Below are positions 1-9,435 of a stretch of 64,000 nucleotides of DNA, piece by piece. Position numbers and translations under genes: made by a program. Every line of letters begins with the position of its first letter. The first letter of the stretch is position 1. The stretch covers positions 290,946-354,945 of the forward strand of contig NZ_JABMKX010000010.1 of assembly GCF_013204885.1 (NCBI RefSeq). Direction: 5' to 3'. The notes below the pieces were generated by a model. It saw only the letters and a list, made by a program, of their open reading frames with translations. It did not search any database and was not told where the DNA came from. This DNA is from Paenibacillus tritici (GTDB lineage Bacteria; Bacillota; Bacilli; Paenibacillales; Paenibacillaceae).

Positions 1-229
1 CGGCATAACGCGTTTAACGTGAGAATCCTGCCCGGAATGCAACATTCCCCTCACGGAGTACGGCCGTATTTCGGATTTGTTGTACGAAAGGCAGCATTCC
101 ACCCCGTCCAAGCGGCTTGGCGGAACAATTCCTGCCTTATGTACAACAATCCTCCCGTGCCCCCGGTACCCGGGATTCAATGCTGCATTACTTACAACAT
201 TTCCTACCTGTTGCCTTGCCTAAGCAGTA
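1..229. repeat. Intergenic repeat tract, copy of 54.6-54.8 kb element
   Basis: No gene is supported here. The stretch from about 38 to 205 is recognisably homologous to about 54657-54825: both share blocks such as TTGTTGTAC-AAAGGCAG, TACAACAATCCT and CAACATTT in the same order. The TACAAC blocks at 142 and 193 are 51 bp apart, as are those at 54760 and 54811. It is read as a dispersed noncoding intergenic repeat. The function is unknown. Confidence 0.55.
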
Positions 230-1456
230 TTAGGGTCTGCCTGAAGACGCAGATTTCCCGGATTCCCCATACCATGCCAGAAAAGCATCCGCCACGGCCT
301 TCCCGGCCGTGCCGTTCGGGTGCGGGTCGAACTCGTCACTCATATACTCCGGTCTGATTCTGTGCTCTTCCGGAGCCGGTGCAGACAGCACTGCGGCTAT
401 GTCGAACACGCGGTCCACACCGGCAGGCGGGCTGTTAAGAATCGCCGCATTCACCGTACGCCAAGCCGTTTCGCGTGCACCCTCGAAATTGAACGGCGGC
501 ACGGTACTCAGAATCACGGCAGTCTCTGGCCGCGCTTCCTTGATCTCAGAAATAATATGCGTAAGGTCTGCCAGCAGCTCCTCTGCCGAGCGTTGACCGA
601 TATCCAGATCATTCACCCCGAGCACGATCAGCAGCTCATCGCCCTGCTTCGCTTTGTCCAGCCAGGCGCCATCCGTGGCGACATCATAAGCCCGGCCCCA
701 GCCGGAGCCGATATTCCACAGCCCGTAGCCCGTTCCCAGTCCTTCGGCGATTCTTGCCGCCCAATAGGCGTATTCATTCTTCGCTGTCCGTACTCCCTGC
801 GTAATCGAATCCCCCAGGAAGACCAGCTTCTTCGTTACCTCTGCCCTGTATCCCAAGAAGCTTGGGAGGACCAGCAGCTTGTCCGATTCGTTGAATGCAG
901 CGGCCGATTCCTGAGCGGCCAGGTGGCCCGGCGCATCGTAGCCGGAGACCAGCATTCCTTCCACGTTGAACGGAATCGACTTCCCGGCTGCCGCCTTCAG
1001 CGTCCAGGTGAACGCCAGAACATGCCCTTCGGGCAGCTCCAGCAGCGCTTCGTCGCTCCAGAACTGCTCGCCCGGCTCCACCAGCCGCGAGGCTTCGCCT
1101 CCGAAGGTTACCGGGACCTGTGATCCCGATACAACCGTACCGTCCGGCACGGTGCCCCCATCGGCGATATACGCCGCTTCAATACTCCACGCCCCGCCCG
1201 GCTCACTGGCCCTTGACTCCGCCCCCAGGTCCCAGGTCGAATCCACGGCATTACTGTGCCAGAACTTCAGCGTCAGGCGGCCATTCTCCCGGAGCCGGAT
1301 GTAAGTCCGGTACGTACGAGTGAAGGGCTCGGACGAGTTCATAATATAATTGGCGGCTGTGGACAGCGCTGTGGCTGAAGTGAACTCCGGCTGGCTCAGG
1401 ACTCCGCTATTCTCTGTATCGCTAATCTCTTTACCACTATCCTCTTGAATATTCAT
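230..1456 (-). CDS. SGNH/GDSL-family hydrolase (probable carbohydrate esterase)
   Basis: A protein of about 408 residues. The C-terminal half is an SGNH hydrolase: the GDSIT block carries the catalytic Ser, a GSGWG and a GVNDLD block supply oxyanion residues, and a DPHPNG motif near the end holds the Asp/His pair. The N-terminal half is a beta-rich region of the kind found in acetyl-xylan-type esterases. The start is placed at the ATG at 1456, which has GGAG and AGGAG sequences 5-12 nt upstream; an earlier in-frame ATG at 1534 has no such site. No signal peptide is visible, so it is probably cytoplasmic. It lies about 100 bp downstream of the GH31 gene on the same strand, which suggests co-transcription and deacetylation of xylo- or gluco-oligosaccharides. 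The exact substrate is inference. Confidence 0.85.
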   Translation of the reverse strand: MNIQEDSGKEISDTENSGVLSQPEFTSATALSTAANYIMNSSEPFTRTYRTYIRLRENGRLTLKFWHSNAVDSTWDLGAESRASEPGGAWSIEAAYIADGGTVPDGTVVSGSQVPVTFGGEASRLVEPGEQFWSDEALLELPEGHVLAFTWTLKAAAGKSIPFNVEGMLVSGYDAPGHLAAQESAAAFNESDKLLVLPSFLGYRAEVTKKLVFLGDSITQGVRTAKNEYAYWAARIAEGLGTGYGLWNIGSGWGRAYDVATDGAWLDKAKQGDELLIVLGVNDLDIGQRSAEELLADLTHIISEIKEARPETAVILSTVPPFNFEGARETAWRTVNAAILNSPPAGVDRVFDIAAVLSAPAPEEHRIRPEYMSDEFDPHPNGTAGKAVADAFLAWYGESGKSASSGRP

Positions 1457-1559
1457 AGTTCTCCATTCTCCTGTTCTGATGACTCCGCCTGCAAAAAACT
1501 CTCCAATGCACCAGGGACGGATGTCCCCTGTCATCAGAGAGCTTAAGCATCAGCTATTC

Positions 1560-3881
1560 TTATTTCAGCATCAGCGTGAACGATACGGACTTCGCTCCGG
1601 CGCCCACTGTCACTGTAGTCTCATCTGCCTGAGCCGCACCTTCTACGGAAGCGATAGCGCCGAGATCCTTCACTGCAAAGGTGAACGCTTTGCCGCTGCC
1701 TTCGGCAGTTACAGTTACCGTGCTGCCGCTGCGCGCAGCTTCCACCTTCAGCTCGGGAGCGCCATTGATATCGCGTACCGTTGCCGTTGCCGTCTTGCCG
1801 TCCTCCAGGGAGTACAGGCTAAGCTTCACGCCTTCGGCAAAATCATAATCCGGACGGCTATCCTCGCTGCCTACGGCAAGCAGGGAATTCTGGCGTACGA
1901 ACAGCGGCAGGCTGAAGAAGTCATACTTCTCTTTGCGCCAGGATCCGCCTTCTACAGTCTCACCGCTTAGCAGGTGTGTCCAGCGGCCGGCCGGCAGGTA
2001 GTATTTCACTTCGCCGTTCTCCTGGAAGATCGGGGCCACCAGCAGGGAATCCCCCAGCATGTACTGGCGGTCCAGTACCTCGCAGGTCGGATCTTCCGGG
2101 AATTCCATCACCATGGCCCGCATCGAAGCCCAGCCCTGCTCATGTGCCTGTCCGGCAACATCATACAGGTACGGCATCAGGCTGCATTTGAGCTTGGTGA
2201 AGAAGCGGGTAACATCCACAGCTTCGTCATCGTAAGCCCAAGGCACACGGTACGAGGTGCTGCCGTGCAGACGGCTGTGGCTGGAGAGCAGGCCGAAGGC
2301 CAGCCAGCGCTTGAAGACATGCGCCGGAGCCGTATTCTCGAAGCCGCCGATATCATGGCTCCAGAAGCCGAAGCCGGACAGGCCGAGCGACAGGCCGCCG
2401 CGCAGGCTCTCTGCCATGGATTCATAGTCAGCGTAACAGTCGCCGCCCCAGTGAACCGGGAACTGCTGCCCGCCGGCTGTAGCGGAACGTGCGAACACGG
2501 CAGCTTCATTTTTGCCGAGCTTCTCTTCCAGGACTTCAAAGACAACCTTGTTATACAACTGGGTATAATAATTATGCATTTTGTACGGATCAGAGCCGTC
2601 GAAGTACACCACATCGGTAGGAATCCGCTCGCCGAAGTCCGTCTTGAAGCTGTCTACGCCCATATCCACCAGGTCACGCAGGTAACCGGCATACCATTCA
2701 CAAGCTGCAGGGTTAGTGAAGTCCACCAGACCCATGCCCGCTTGCCAGAGGTCCGTCTGATAGACGTCGCCATTCGGTCTTTTGAGCAGATAACCGTTCT
2801 TCCGGCCTTCTTCAAACAACGGGGAACGCTGTCCGATATACGAGTTGATCCAGACGCAAATCTTCAGCCCTTTGTCATGCAGACGCTTCAGCATCCCCAC
2901 CGGGTCCGGGAATACACGGGAATCCCACTGGAAATCGGTCCATTGGTACTCGCGCATCCAGAAGCAGTCGAAGTGGAATACATGCAGCGGCAGATCGCGC
3001 TCCGCCATCCCTTCCACGAAGGAATTCACCGTAGCTTCATCGTAGTCCGTAGTGAACGAAGTGGTCAGCCACAGGCCGAAGGTCCATGCCGGAGGAAGCG
3101 CAGGCTTGCCGGTCAGGGAAGTGTATTTAGTAATAACCTCTTTAATCGTCGGCCCTTCAATCACGAAGTATTCCAGGCTCTCTCCGGCTACGCTGAATTG
3201 GGCTTTTTTCACCTTCTCCGAAGCGATTTCGTAAGACACCAGTTCCGGCTGGTTGACGAACACGCCATAGCCTTTGCTGGTCACATAGAACGGAACGTTC
3301 TTGTAGGCCTGCTCGGAGCTTGTACCGCCATCCTTGTTCCACAGGTCAACCACCTGGCCGTTTTTCACAAAAGCAGTGAAGCGCTCGCCCAGACCATACA
3401 CGAATTCGCCAACGCCAATATCCAGCTCTTCACGCATGAACGTGTTGCCGGCCTGATCCGTGATATAGGCCATCGACTTGTAACCGCTGCCGGTAATGCG
3501 CTCGTCGCCGCGGTAAAAGTCCACAGACCAGTGAGTGCCCTTGTTGATGACCACACGGAGTCCGCCGCTGATCAGCACCGTCTGTGCTTCCGTCTCTTCA
3601 ATCTGAACATGATCGCCCGTTCCCTGGGTCAGTTCAAACGAAGGCCCCCGGTTAATTACGCCATCATTATGAATAATCTTAATACCAACCACACCCGGCA
3701 GCGGAGAATGGAATTTTACGGTAAGCAGTGTAGAGTTAAGTGTGGCCGAACGACCTGTAATTGGAGTTGTCTGCGTAATGGCTGTCAGACCTTCTGTAGT
3801 TTTCTCTACCACATAGTTCTGAACTGCACCATTGATGGTAATTCCGTCACGTACCAGCCAAAGGCCGTCTGTAAATTTCAT
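1560..3881 (-). CDS. yicI: Alpha-xylosidase, glycoside hydrolase family 31
   Basis: A protein of 773 residues, the same length as E. coli YicI (772) and alignable to it along the whole chain. It should release alpha-1,6-linked xylose from xyloglucan-type oligosaccharides such as isoprimeverose. The nucleophile Asp lies in KTDFGERIP near residue 416 and the acid/base Asp in HWGGDCYADYESM. There is no signal peptide, so it is an intracellular enzyme that needs imported sugar. A GTG at 3896 is open in frame, but the AAGG site abuts it; the ATG at 3881 has the proper spacing and matches the YicI start. An AraC-type activator is divergent and an SGNH esterase follows, so the unit looks like a small hemicellulose-use operon. 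The sugar specificity is inferred from the YicI match. Confidence 0.93.
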   Translation of the reverse strand: MKFTDGLWLVRDGITINGAVQNYVVEKTTEGLTAITQTTPITGRSATLNSTLLTVKFHSPLPGVVGIKIIHNDGVINRGPSFELTQGTGDHVQIEETEAQTVLISGGLRVVINKGTHWSVDFYRGDERITGSGYKSMAYITDQAGNTFMREELDIGVGEFVYGLGERFTAFVKNGQVVDLWNKDGGTSSEQAYKNVPFYVTSKGYGVFVNQPELVSYEIASEKVKKAQFSVAGESLEYFVIEGPTIKEVITKYTSLTGKPALPPAWTFGLWLTTSFTTDYDEATVNSFVEGMAERDLPLHVFHFDCFWMREYQWTDFQWDSRVFPDPVGMLKRLHDKGLKICVWINSYIGQRSPLFEEGRKNGYLLKRPNGDVYQTDLWQAGMGLVDFTNPAACEWYAGYLRDLVDMGVDSFKTDFGERIPTDVVYFDGSDPYKMHNYYTQLYNKVVFEVLEEKLGKNEAAVFARSATAGGQQFPVHWGGDCYADYESMAESLRGGLSLGLSGFGFWSHDIGGFENTAPAHVFKRWLAFGLLSSHSRLHGSTSYRVPWAYDDEAVDVTRFFTKLKCSLMPYLYDVAGQAHEQGWASMRAMVMEFPEDPTCEVLDRQYMLGDSLLVAPIFQENGEVKYYLPAGRWTHLLSGETVEGGSWRKEKYDFFSLPLFVRQNSLLAVGSEDSRPDYDFAEGVKLSLYSLEDGKTATATVRDINGAPELKVEAARSGSTVTVTAEGSGKAFTFAVKDLGAIASVEGAAQADETTVTVGAGAKSVSFTLMLK

Positions 3882-4008
3882 ATGTGCACTTGCCACCCTT
3901 CAATTTGGTGTTTATAGTTGCATTATACCGATAACAAAATCACAAAACTAATAATATATAGCTCATTTATAACACTATTTTGATATCATTCATCCAAGGA
4001 GGGCTACA

Positions 4009-4926
4009 ATGGACCGCACATCACAGCGTTTGCTGAAGGAAGACCGTGAACACGGGGATGCCATGTTTCCCTTAGCTGCCTACTGGATCGAGCTTCCGGC
4101 CGGAGCGCCTGTCCTTGACACTCACTGGCATGAGGAAGCGGAATTCTTCCTGCTGCTTGAAGGCGAGATTCTCTTTCAGGTGGATACCGACTATTTCACC
4201 CTCCGCCCCGGCGAAGCCGTGTTTATTGAATCCGGTGATATTCATGCCGCTTATGCGGTCAAGGACACTCCCTGCCGGTTCTGCGCACTGGTCTTTCACC
4301 CCGATCTCCTGGCCAGCGCCCAATATGATACCATCCAGCAGACCGTCATTCTGCCGCTTCAGGAGAAGCGCCAGAGCTTTCCGCGTCACCTCACTCCCTC
4401 CATTCCCTGGCAAGGAGAGCTGCTTCGGCATCTGGAGCGGATGATGGAGGCGTATGATCATACGATGCCCGGATTTGAAGCCTTTATGAAAGGAACCCTG
4501 CTGATCATGCTCTCCCAGATTGCCGCGCCCGGACGTTCGGTCAACCACAGCCAGTCCGGGGAAGCGGATACGGCGAAGGTGGACCGGCTGAAGAAGGTGA
4601 TTCTCTATATCCAGGACAACTATCAGGAGCCGATTCGCACCCGCGACCTGTCCGGGCTGATTCCGATGAGCGAAGGGCAATTCTGCCGGTTCTTCAAAAG
4701 CATGACGCGCAAAACGCCCGTGGATTACATCAACTCCTACCGGGTCCGCCAGGCCGCAGCCCTGCTTAAGCAGGGGGACCGCAAAATCTCCGACATCGCC
4801 ATGGATGTCGGCTTCGACAATGTCAGCTACTTCATCAAAGTATTCCGCAAAATGATGAACTGCTCGCCTTCCGAATTCCGCAAGGACGCCGGTCAACTCT
4901 CCGGGCAGAACCAGCTATACCCATAG
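4009..4926 (+). CDS. AraC-family transcriptional regulator with N-terminal cupin
   Basis: A 305-residue regulator. Residues of about 25-90 form a cupin sensor domain (HWHEEAEFF, then LRPGEAVFIESGDIH). The last 100 residues hold two helix-turn-helix motifs of the AraC/XylS type, including the conserved IAMDVGFDNVSYFIKVFRK signature. It is divergent from the GH31 gene with about 125 bp between the two starts, so it most likely controls that operon in response to a sugar bound in the cupin. An AAGGAGG site lies upstream of the ATG. The inducer is unknown. Confidence 0.9.
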   Translation: MDRTSQRLLKEDREHGDAMFPLAAYWIELPAGAPVLDTHWHEEAEFFLLLEGEILFQVDTDYFTLRPGEAVFIESGDIHAAYAVKDTPCRFCALVFHPDLLASAQYDTIQQTVILPLQEKRQSFPRHLTPSIPWQGELLRHLERMMEAYDHTMPGFEAFMKGTLLIMLSQIAAPGRSVNHSQSGEADTAKVDRLKKVILYIQDNYQEPIRTRDLSGLIPMSEGQFCRFFKSMTRKTPVDYINSYRVRQAAALLKQGDRKISDIAMDVGFDNVSYFIKVFRKMMNCSPSEFRKDAGQLSGQNQLYP

Positions 4927-5031
4927 CTCAGCCCCCGTCCAAACGAGAATGTCTGCTTACGGATGCCCGGATACGTTTAAGTTAGTGTAAGGATGGCATC
5001 TCACCAATCTACTTACAGGAGGCAGATATCC

Positions 5032-5382
5032 ATGAATCAACATGTTACCTTGCCCAGTGAAGTACAGGACTTTTACAATGCGATCAACCAATATCAGCCC
5101 GAGGTCTTCATTGAATTGTTCTCTCCCGGCGCAAGCGTGAAGGATAACGGCAAAACGGCCGAAGGTAAAGAAGCCATAGCGGCTTGGGGTGAATCCGAGC
5201 TGTTCTCTGCCAAGGTCCGCTTCACTATTATGGAGATCGAAGAAGCCGGCGATCACATCGCCGTAACAGCCGAGATGGAGGGGGAATTCAATAAGAACCG
5301 CGTTCCCGCCCCGCAGCTGTTCCGGCATGAGTTCGAGGTACAAGGCGGTAAAATCAGCACCCTGATCAGCACACTTAAGTAA
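5032..5382 (+). CDS. NTF2-like / SnoaL-type small protein
   Basis: A 116-residue protein with the pattern of the NTF2-like superfamily: an N-terminal helix (VQDFYNAINQYQPEVFIELF), an 'ASVKDNGKTAEGKEAI' turn, and a beta-sheet C-terminus with HEFEVQGGKISTL. Such proteins are small alpha+beta barrels that bind or isomerise small hydrophobic ligands; some have no catalytic role. The ATG at 5032 is chosen because AGGAGG lies 9 nt upstream, which removes 13 residues from the longest reading frame. It is followed by a strong terminator and appears monocistronic. The function is not predictable. Confidence 0.78.
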   Translation: MNQHVTLPSEVQDFYNAINQYQPEVFIELFSPGASVKDNGKTAEGKEAIAAWGESELFSAKVRFTIMEIEEAGDHIAVTAEMEGEFNKNRVPAPQLFRHEFEVQGGKISTLISTLK

Positions 5383-5426
5383 GCAGAGGCTGCTTTTCAT
5401 GTGACACCTATACCTTCTTCTATTTC

Positions 5427-5478
5427 AAAAAAGCTGTCCCCTAAGTCATGAAATGACTGTGTGGGACAGCTTTTTATT
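5427..5478 (+). terminator. Rho-independent terminator after the NTF2-like gene
   Basis: AAAAAGCTGTCCC pairs with GGGACAGCTTTTT across a loop that itself contains an AGTCAT/ATGACT inner stem. A T-rich run follows on the plus strand, and A residues on the left also allow minus-strand use. Confidence 0.85.
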
Positions 5479-5480
5479 TT

Positions 5481-5778
5481 CGAGCAGGATCAACGTGTGC
5501 CTATGAGTGGACGCTCCGCGAACGGGCCGTTGTTCCAACCGCCGCTGGGCTCCCCGGATTTCTTCACTGATTGCACTTTCTGCAATAGATTCCGCTTTAT
5601 TTTGCCTTAAAATTCATTCTGTTGTATTTCATACATCAGATTTCTGAATATAGGCTCCAAAAGGCCATTTCCAGGAAATTCTAGTGTATAGAGTGCAATA
5701 GAAGCCATTTCCTCGTGCTTGTTAGAGAAATCTATTGCACAAAGCGCAACAGAAGTGGGCTAAATGTGGAAATGAAGA
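5481..5778. repeat. Degenerate 51-bp-phased intergenic repeat units
   Basis: No coding region is supported. Short imperfect palindromes recur (around 5571, 5632, 5684 and 5735), built like TTGCACTTTCTGCAA or GTTGTATTTCATACATC. The last two are 51 bp apart, and the series runs into the clean array starting at 5779 with nearly the same phase. It looks like an older, decayed part of that array. Confidence 0.5.
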
Positions 5779-6231
5779 GCAATAGTGCACCTTATTTCAC
5801 TAGACGCGGGCCCAATGAGCCAATAAGGCGCATTAGTGCACCTGAATTTACTGGGCGCGGGCCAAATGAGCCGACAGAGAGCAATAGTGCACCTCAATTT
5901 ACTGGGCGCGGGCCAAATGGGCCAATAAGGTGCAATAGTGCACCTGAATTTACTGGGCGCGGGCCAAATGAGCCAATAAGGCGCAATAGTGCACCTGAAT
6001 TTACTGGGCGCTAACCAAATGAGCTGACAGAGAGCAATAGTACACCTCACTTCACTGGACGCGGGCCCAATGAGCCACTAAGGAGCAATAGTACACCTCA
6101 CTTTACTGGACGCGGGCCAAATGAGCCGACAGAGAGCAATAGTGCACCTCATTTCACTAGGCGCAGGCCCAATGAGCTAATCAGGATCAATAGTGCACCT
6201 CATTTCACTGGGCGCGGGCCAAAAATCGACC
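5779..6231. repeat. 51-bp tandem array A, nine units
   Basis: Nine units begin at 5779, 5830, 5881, 5932, 5983, 6034, 6085, 6136 and 6187, exactly 51 bp apart with no indels. Each starts with (G)CAATAGTGCACCT and continues with a TTTACTGGGCGCGGGCC block and an AATGAGCC block; the divergence is point substitution only. A reading frame runs through part of it because 51 is a multiple of three, but it stops inside unit five and has no ribosome site. It is treated as noncoding. There are no unique spacers, so it is not a CRISPR array. It sits between convergent genes. Confidence 0.9.
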
Positions 6232-6265
6232 GCTCAAGCAGAAGCCCCAGCCCCAGCCCCCGCCC

Positions 6266-8356
6266 TCACCCCGCCTTGCGGATCACGATGAAGCAGGTGC
6301 TGTCCGGCAGGGCGATTGCCTGCCCGCTCTCATCCATCACCACAACCCTATCCTGCAGCGCCTCCGTATAGCCCTCCTGCAAGTAGTGGCGGAACACCTC
6401 AATCTTCGCCTGCGGTCCAAGCGTCTGCTCAATGAACGCAGCATACTGCGACGGAGTGAAGTATCCGAACTGCTCCTGCACCTCATGGATGTAGGCTTCT
6501 TCCCCCCACGTATACGTGTACAGAAACTCCATCGCATCATTCACCGGCATCAGCACCTCCTGCCCGCTAAGCTGCTCATACCGGATACTCCGGCCGTCAA
6601 AATCCTTCGCATACCGCTCCAGCCACGCCATTCCGTCATCCTCCAGGAACCGCACTCTTCGCATCTGATCCTCCGGCTCGGTCATAATCCCGTCACGGAT
6701 AATGATGGCTCCGCCGTCCGCCAGTACCCCGAAGGCGCTGGCCAACGCTGCCGACACCGTTCCATGATTGAACTTCTTCCCGTCCAGCGGGACATAAGAA
6801 TACAGCTCATGCAGAATAGATGAGAAAATCACCGTATCCACCGTCCCCGGCTCCACATAGTCCTTCAGGTTCAGCGCATCGCCCTGCAGCACCTCCCAGC
6901 GGCGGTCTTCCCGCTGCTTGCGCTGCCGCAGCGCTTCAATCACATTGCTGGAGATATCAATGCCGACCGGAACCACCTCCGGCATCCGCTCCTCGATCAG
7001 GTCCAGCAGCACCCCGCCGCCCGGCCCGATGTCCAGTACTTTACGGCCGGTGACATAATCCAGAATCACCGCCTTGTAATCTGCTGTATCATTCATCTGG
7101 CTTAAGTACGTATCCTCATTGTGGAACCGGTCAAAGGCGTCCCGCCGCAGATCAAACAAGTCGAACAGCAGCAGCACCGCCCGTTCATAGAGCGCCGACT
7201 TCTCGGCCTCTATACAGAATTCGATCAGCTTCTCCGCTGCCGGAGAGAACTCGAAATGGAAGAACAGCGTACCCGGCAGATGCTCCTTGCGCAGCAGCCG
7301 GTGTACCAGATGCGGATTGGCGCCGGAAGGCTCCGCTCCGCTGTAGATCTCCTCCCAGCTCAGCCCGGAGAGGTATTTCTCGATAATCCGTTTCTTGTAC
7401 ACGTTGATCTTCTTGCTGCCCTTATAATCATAGTGGATACTGTTCATCACCGCCTCGAAGCTGAGGTGATGAATATGAAGCGGGCTGCTGGCAGCGGCCA
7501 GGCTGATGACCTTCAGGAATTGCTCCAGCGTGAAGGTCTGCAGCGCTGACTCCACATACCAGAAGGTAGCAGGCTGCAGCGGCTCCAGTGCGTCAGGAAG
7601 GAACCCTTCCCGCATAAGGAGCTCCCATTCCGTCTCATAATCTTCGCCCTGCGCAATCGACTCTGCGCGCATTCTCCGCAGGCGTTCCTTCATCGGCAGC
7701 TCAGGCTGCAGATTCCCCGAGGAGATGACAGCGATCAGCTCCATCACCTGCGGACGGACCTCCTGCCACAGCTCCGGGGAGACGGCAGCGATGATGCAGT
7801 GATTCAGCGCGAACAGCAGACGCTCCAATTCATCGGCGCTTAGCACACCCTGCTCCACCAGCCGGGACAACGGAAGATTGACGGAAGGCGGAACCTCGCC
7901 GCGGATTTGCTGCCCGATCAGCCCGTGCGTTTCGATCAGGGTGTGTACGACCAGTCTTTTCTCAACCGACCCTGCCTGCTCCTGCCCGGTACCGTCCACA
8001 TACCGCTGGTATAGCTGTGCAGAGCCGATATTATGAACGAAAATATTAATGCCTTCCTCCTGCCAGCTCCGGCGCTGCCGTAGAGTACCACCCTTGGCCG
8101 TCTCCGACCAGACCAGGGTCTCTTCAACCAATTCCCTGATCCAATAGGACAGAGGAAGACTGTCCAGTATACGCAGACTCCGCTCTACATAATCCAGCAC
8201 CGGGTTCTGCTGTTCCAATTCCCGGAGCGATTCCACCCGTTCCAGATTGACAATCGTCTGTTCGGCCTGAACGATGTATTCGAGCCACCGCCAGCCTTCA
8301 CCGGAGGGCTGCCCCCCTTCACGGTACGCTTCTATAGCCTGCAATGATTTCAGCAT
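6266..8356 (-). CDS. Large class I SAM-dependent methyltransferase-domain protein
   Basis: About 696 residues. The C-terminal half (roughly 420-640) is a Rossmann methyltransferase domain with motif I VLDIGPGGGVLLDLI, then VGIDIS, and a motif IV-like stretch VDTVIFSSILHELYSY. The N-terminal 400 residues are mostly helical and match no family I can name. Substrate and product are unknown. Two ATG codons lie close together; the second, at 8356, is 7 nt from GGGAGG, while the first (8362) is only 1-2 nt from it, so the second is chosen. The gene stands alone between array A and an alpha/beta hydrolase. Confidence 0.8.
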   Translation of the reverse strand: MLKSLQAIEAYREGGQPSGEGWRWLEYIVQAEQTIVNLERVESLRELEQQNPVLDYVERSLRILDSLPLSYWIRELVEETLVWSETAKGGTLRQRRSWQEEGINIFVHNIGSAQLYQRYVDGTGQEQAGSVEKRLVVHTLIETHGLIGQQIRGEVPPSVNLPLSRLVEQGVLSADELERLLFALNHCIIAAVSPELWQEVRPQVMELIAVISSGNLQPELPMKERLRRMRAESIAQGEDYETEWELLMREGFLPDALEPLQPATFWYVESALQTFTLEQFLKVISLAAASSPLHIHHLSFEAVMNSIHYDYKGSKKINVYKKRIIEKYLSGLSWEEIYSGAEPSGANPHLVHRLLRKEHLPGTLFFHFEFSPAAEKLIEFCIEAEKSALYERAVLLLFDLFDLRRDAFDRFHNEDTYLSQMNDTADYKAVILDYVTGRKVLDIGPGGGVLLDLIEERMPEVVPVGIDISSNVIEALRQRKQREDRRWEVLQGDALNLKDYVEPGTVDTVIFSSILHELYSYVPLDGKKFNHGTVSAALASAFGVLADGGAIIIRDGIMTEPEDQMRRVRFLEDDGMAWLERYAKDFDGRSIRYEQLSGQEVLMPVNDAMEFLYTYTWGEEAYIHEVQEQFGYFTPSQYAAFIEQTLGPQAKIEVFRHYLQEGYTEALQDRVVVMDESGQAIALPDSTCFIVIRKAG

Positions 8357-8422
8357 TTCCATGCCTCCCTATGTATTAACAATCTCTATACAATAGCCCT
8401 GCTGCCTGTAGTTTGAAACATT

Positions 8423-8473
8423 AAAAACAGCGGCAATCCAGGAAATATTACGATCCCGTGCTGCCGCTGCTTT
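8423..8473 (-). terminator. Terminator after the alpha/beta hydrolase gene
   Basis: On the minus strand AGCAGCGGCA pairs with TGCCGCTG across a loop of about 26 nt and is followed by TTTTTA. Confidence 0.75.
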
Positions 8474-8496
8474 AGTAATCTAGGTTTAAGTTCAAG

Positions 8497-9435
8497 TTAT
8501 TTGATGCCTGCCATGAAATCCTTGTAATCCTTAGCAATTTCTTTGGACAGGGTATGATGCAGATAATGTTCACCTACAAGCGGCACCAGCTTACCATACG
8601 CGGAATTCTTCACTTGCTCTTCATGCAGCGTCTGCCAGCCCTCAACATCCGTATTATTAGCCTGTATGAAGAGAAGCAGCGGCAGCTCCTTCGGGAAGCT
8701 GAGCGCCTGGGCGGCAGTGAAATTCTCATTGAAATGCTTCATTTCATTCAGTGTAGTATCGTTGCTGGAGTTCTTGTTCGAGATCATTCTCATCTGCTGC
8801 TTGGTGTGGTCATCAAAAGGAAGTCCGGCATAAGCGTCACCGCCCACCTTTTTGAGCAATCTCATGATCCCTGACTGGTCGAGGAATTTGAACATCCCCA
8901 CCGGCATTTCATCGTCCATTCCCCCTTGGGTCGGCACACTGCTGTCGATTCCTACAAAAGCGGTCACTTCATCAGTGTACTTGTTCACATAATTCAGCCC
9001 GTAAATCCCGGCTATGGAGTGCCCCATTAAAGTGTAACGCTTAATCCCAAGCTGTTGTAACGCTTCATGAATCTCGCTGGCGATATTGTCGTTCGTCCGT
9101 TCCTTATCCGTCCGGTCACTTAATCCATAGCCGAACGGCTCGACAACCACTACTCTGTAGGAAGGAGACAGCTCATCTACCAGCGGTTTGAAATCAAGTG
9201 CCGGCGCCCCTGTTCCGTAACCCGGGATCAATACAACGGTCTCTTTACCCGACCCCTGGATCAATACATTCATTTTTTTGCCGTCCACAGGCACTAACTG
9301 GCCATAGGCTTCAATCTTGCCCTGCTCCGATTTGTTGCTGATGATATTGACTACAAACACTACGGCAAAAAATAGCACGATGACAATCATTACTGCGGCT
9401 ATTGACTTAAGCGTGACCCTCAGCCATTTTTTCAT
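8497..9435 (-). CDS. Membrane-anchored alpha/beta hydrolase
   Basis: 312 residues. The N-terminus (about 7-30) is a hydrophobic segment after MKKWLRVTLK and fits a signal anchor, placing the enzyme on the outer face of the membrane. The rest is an alpha/beta hydrolase: an oxyanion HG-like GYGTGAP strand, the nucleophile elbow GHSIAG near residue 140, and a late EHYLHH segment with the probable catalytic His. Bacillales paralogues are annotated only as generic hydrolases, and the substrate cannot be told. An AGGTGA site lies 8 nt before the ATG. It is monocistronic with its own terminator. Confidence 0.85.
   Translation of the reverse strand: MKKWLRVTLKSIAAVMIVIVLFFAVVFVVNIISNKSEQGKIEAYGQLVPVDGKKMNVLIQGSGKETVVLIPGYGTGAPALDFKPLVDELSPSYRVVVVEPFGYGLSDRTDKERTNDNIASEIHEALQQLGIKRYTLMGHSIAGIYGLNYVNKYTDEVTAFVGIDSSVPTQGGMDDEMPVGMFKFLDQSGIMRLLKKVGGDAYAGLPFDDHTKQQMRMISNKNSSNDTTLNEMKHFNENFTAAQALSFPKELPLLLFIQANNTDVEGWQTLHEEQVKNSAYGKLVPLVGEHYLHHTLSKEIAKDYKDFMAGIK

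Noticed and set aside
1974..3917. A 647-codon plus-strand open frame
   Set aside because: It is antisense to the GH31 gene, which has full-length family similarity. Its translation matches nothing and has no ribosome site.
5715..6014. A 99-codon open frame with a repeated NEP...SAP...FTGRGP motif, and an antisense frame over the same stretch
   Set aside because: It is the translation of the 51-bp array, where any open frame stays open because 51 is a multiple of three. It stops within unit five, and it has no ribosome site.
5779..6231. Possible CRISPR array
   Set aside because: The whole unit repeats, with no unique spacers, and no cas genes are nearby. The same holds for array B.
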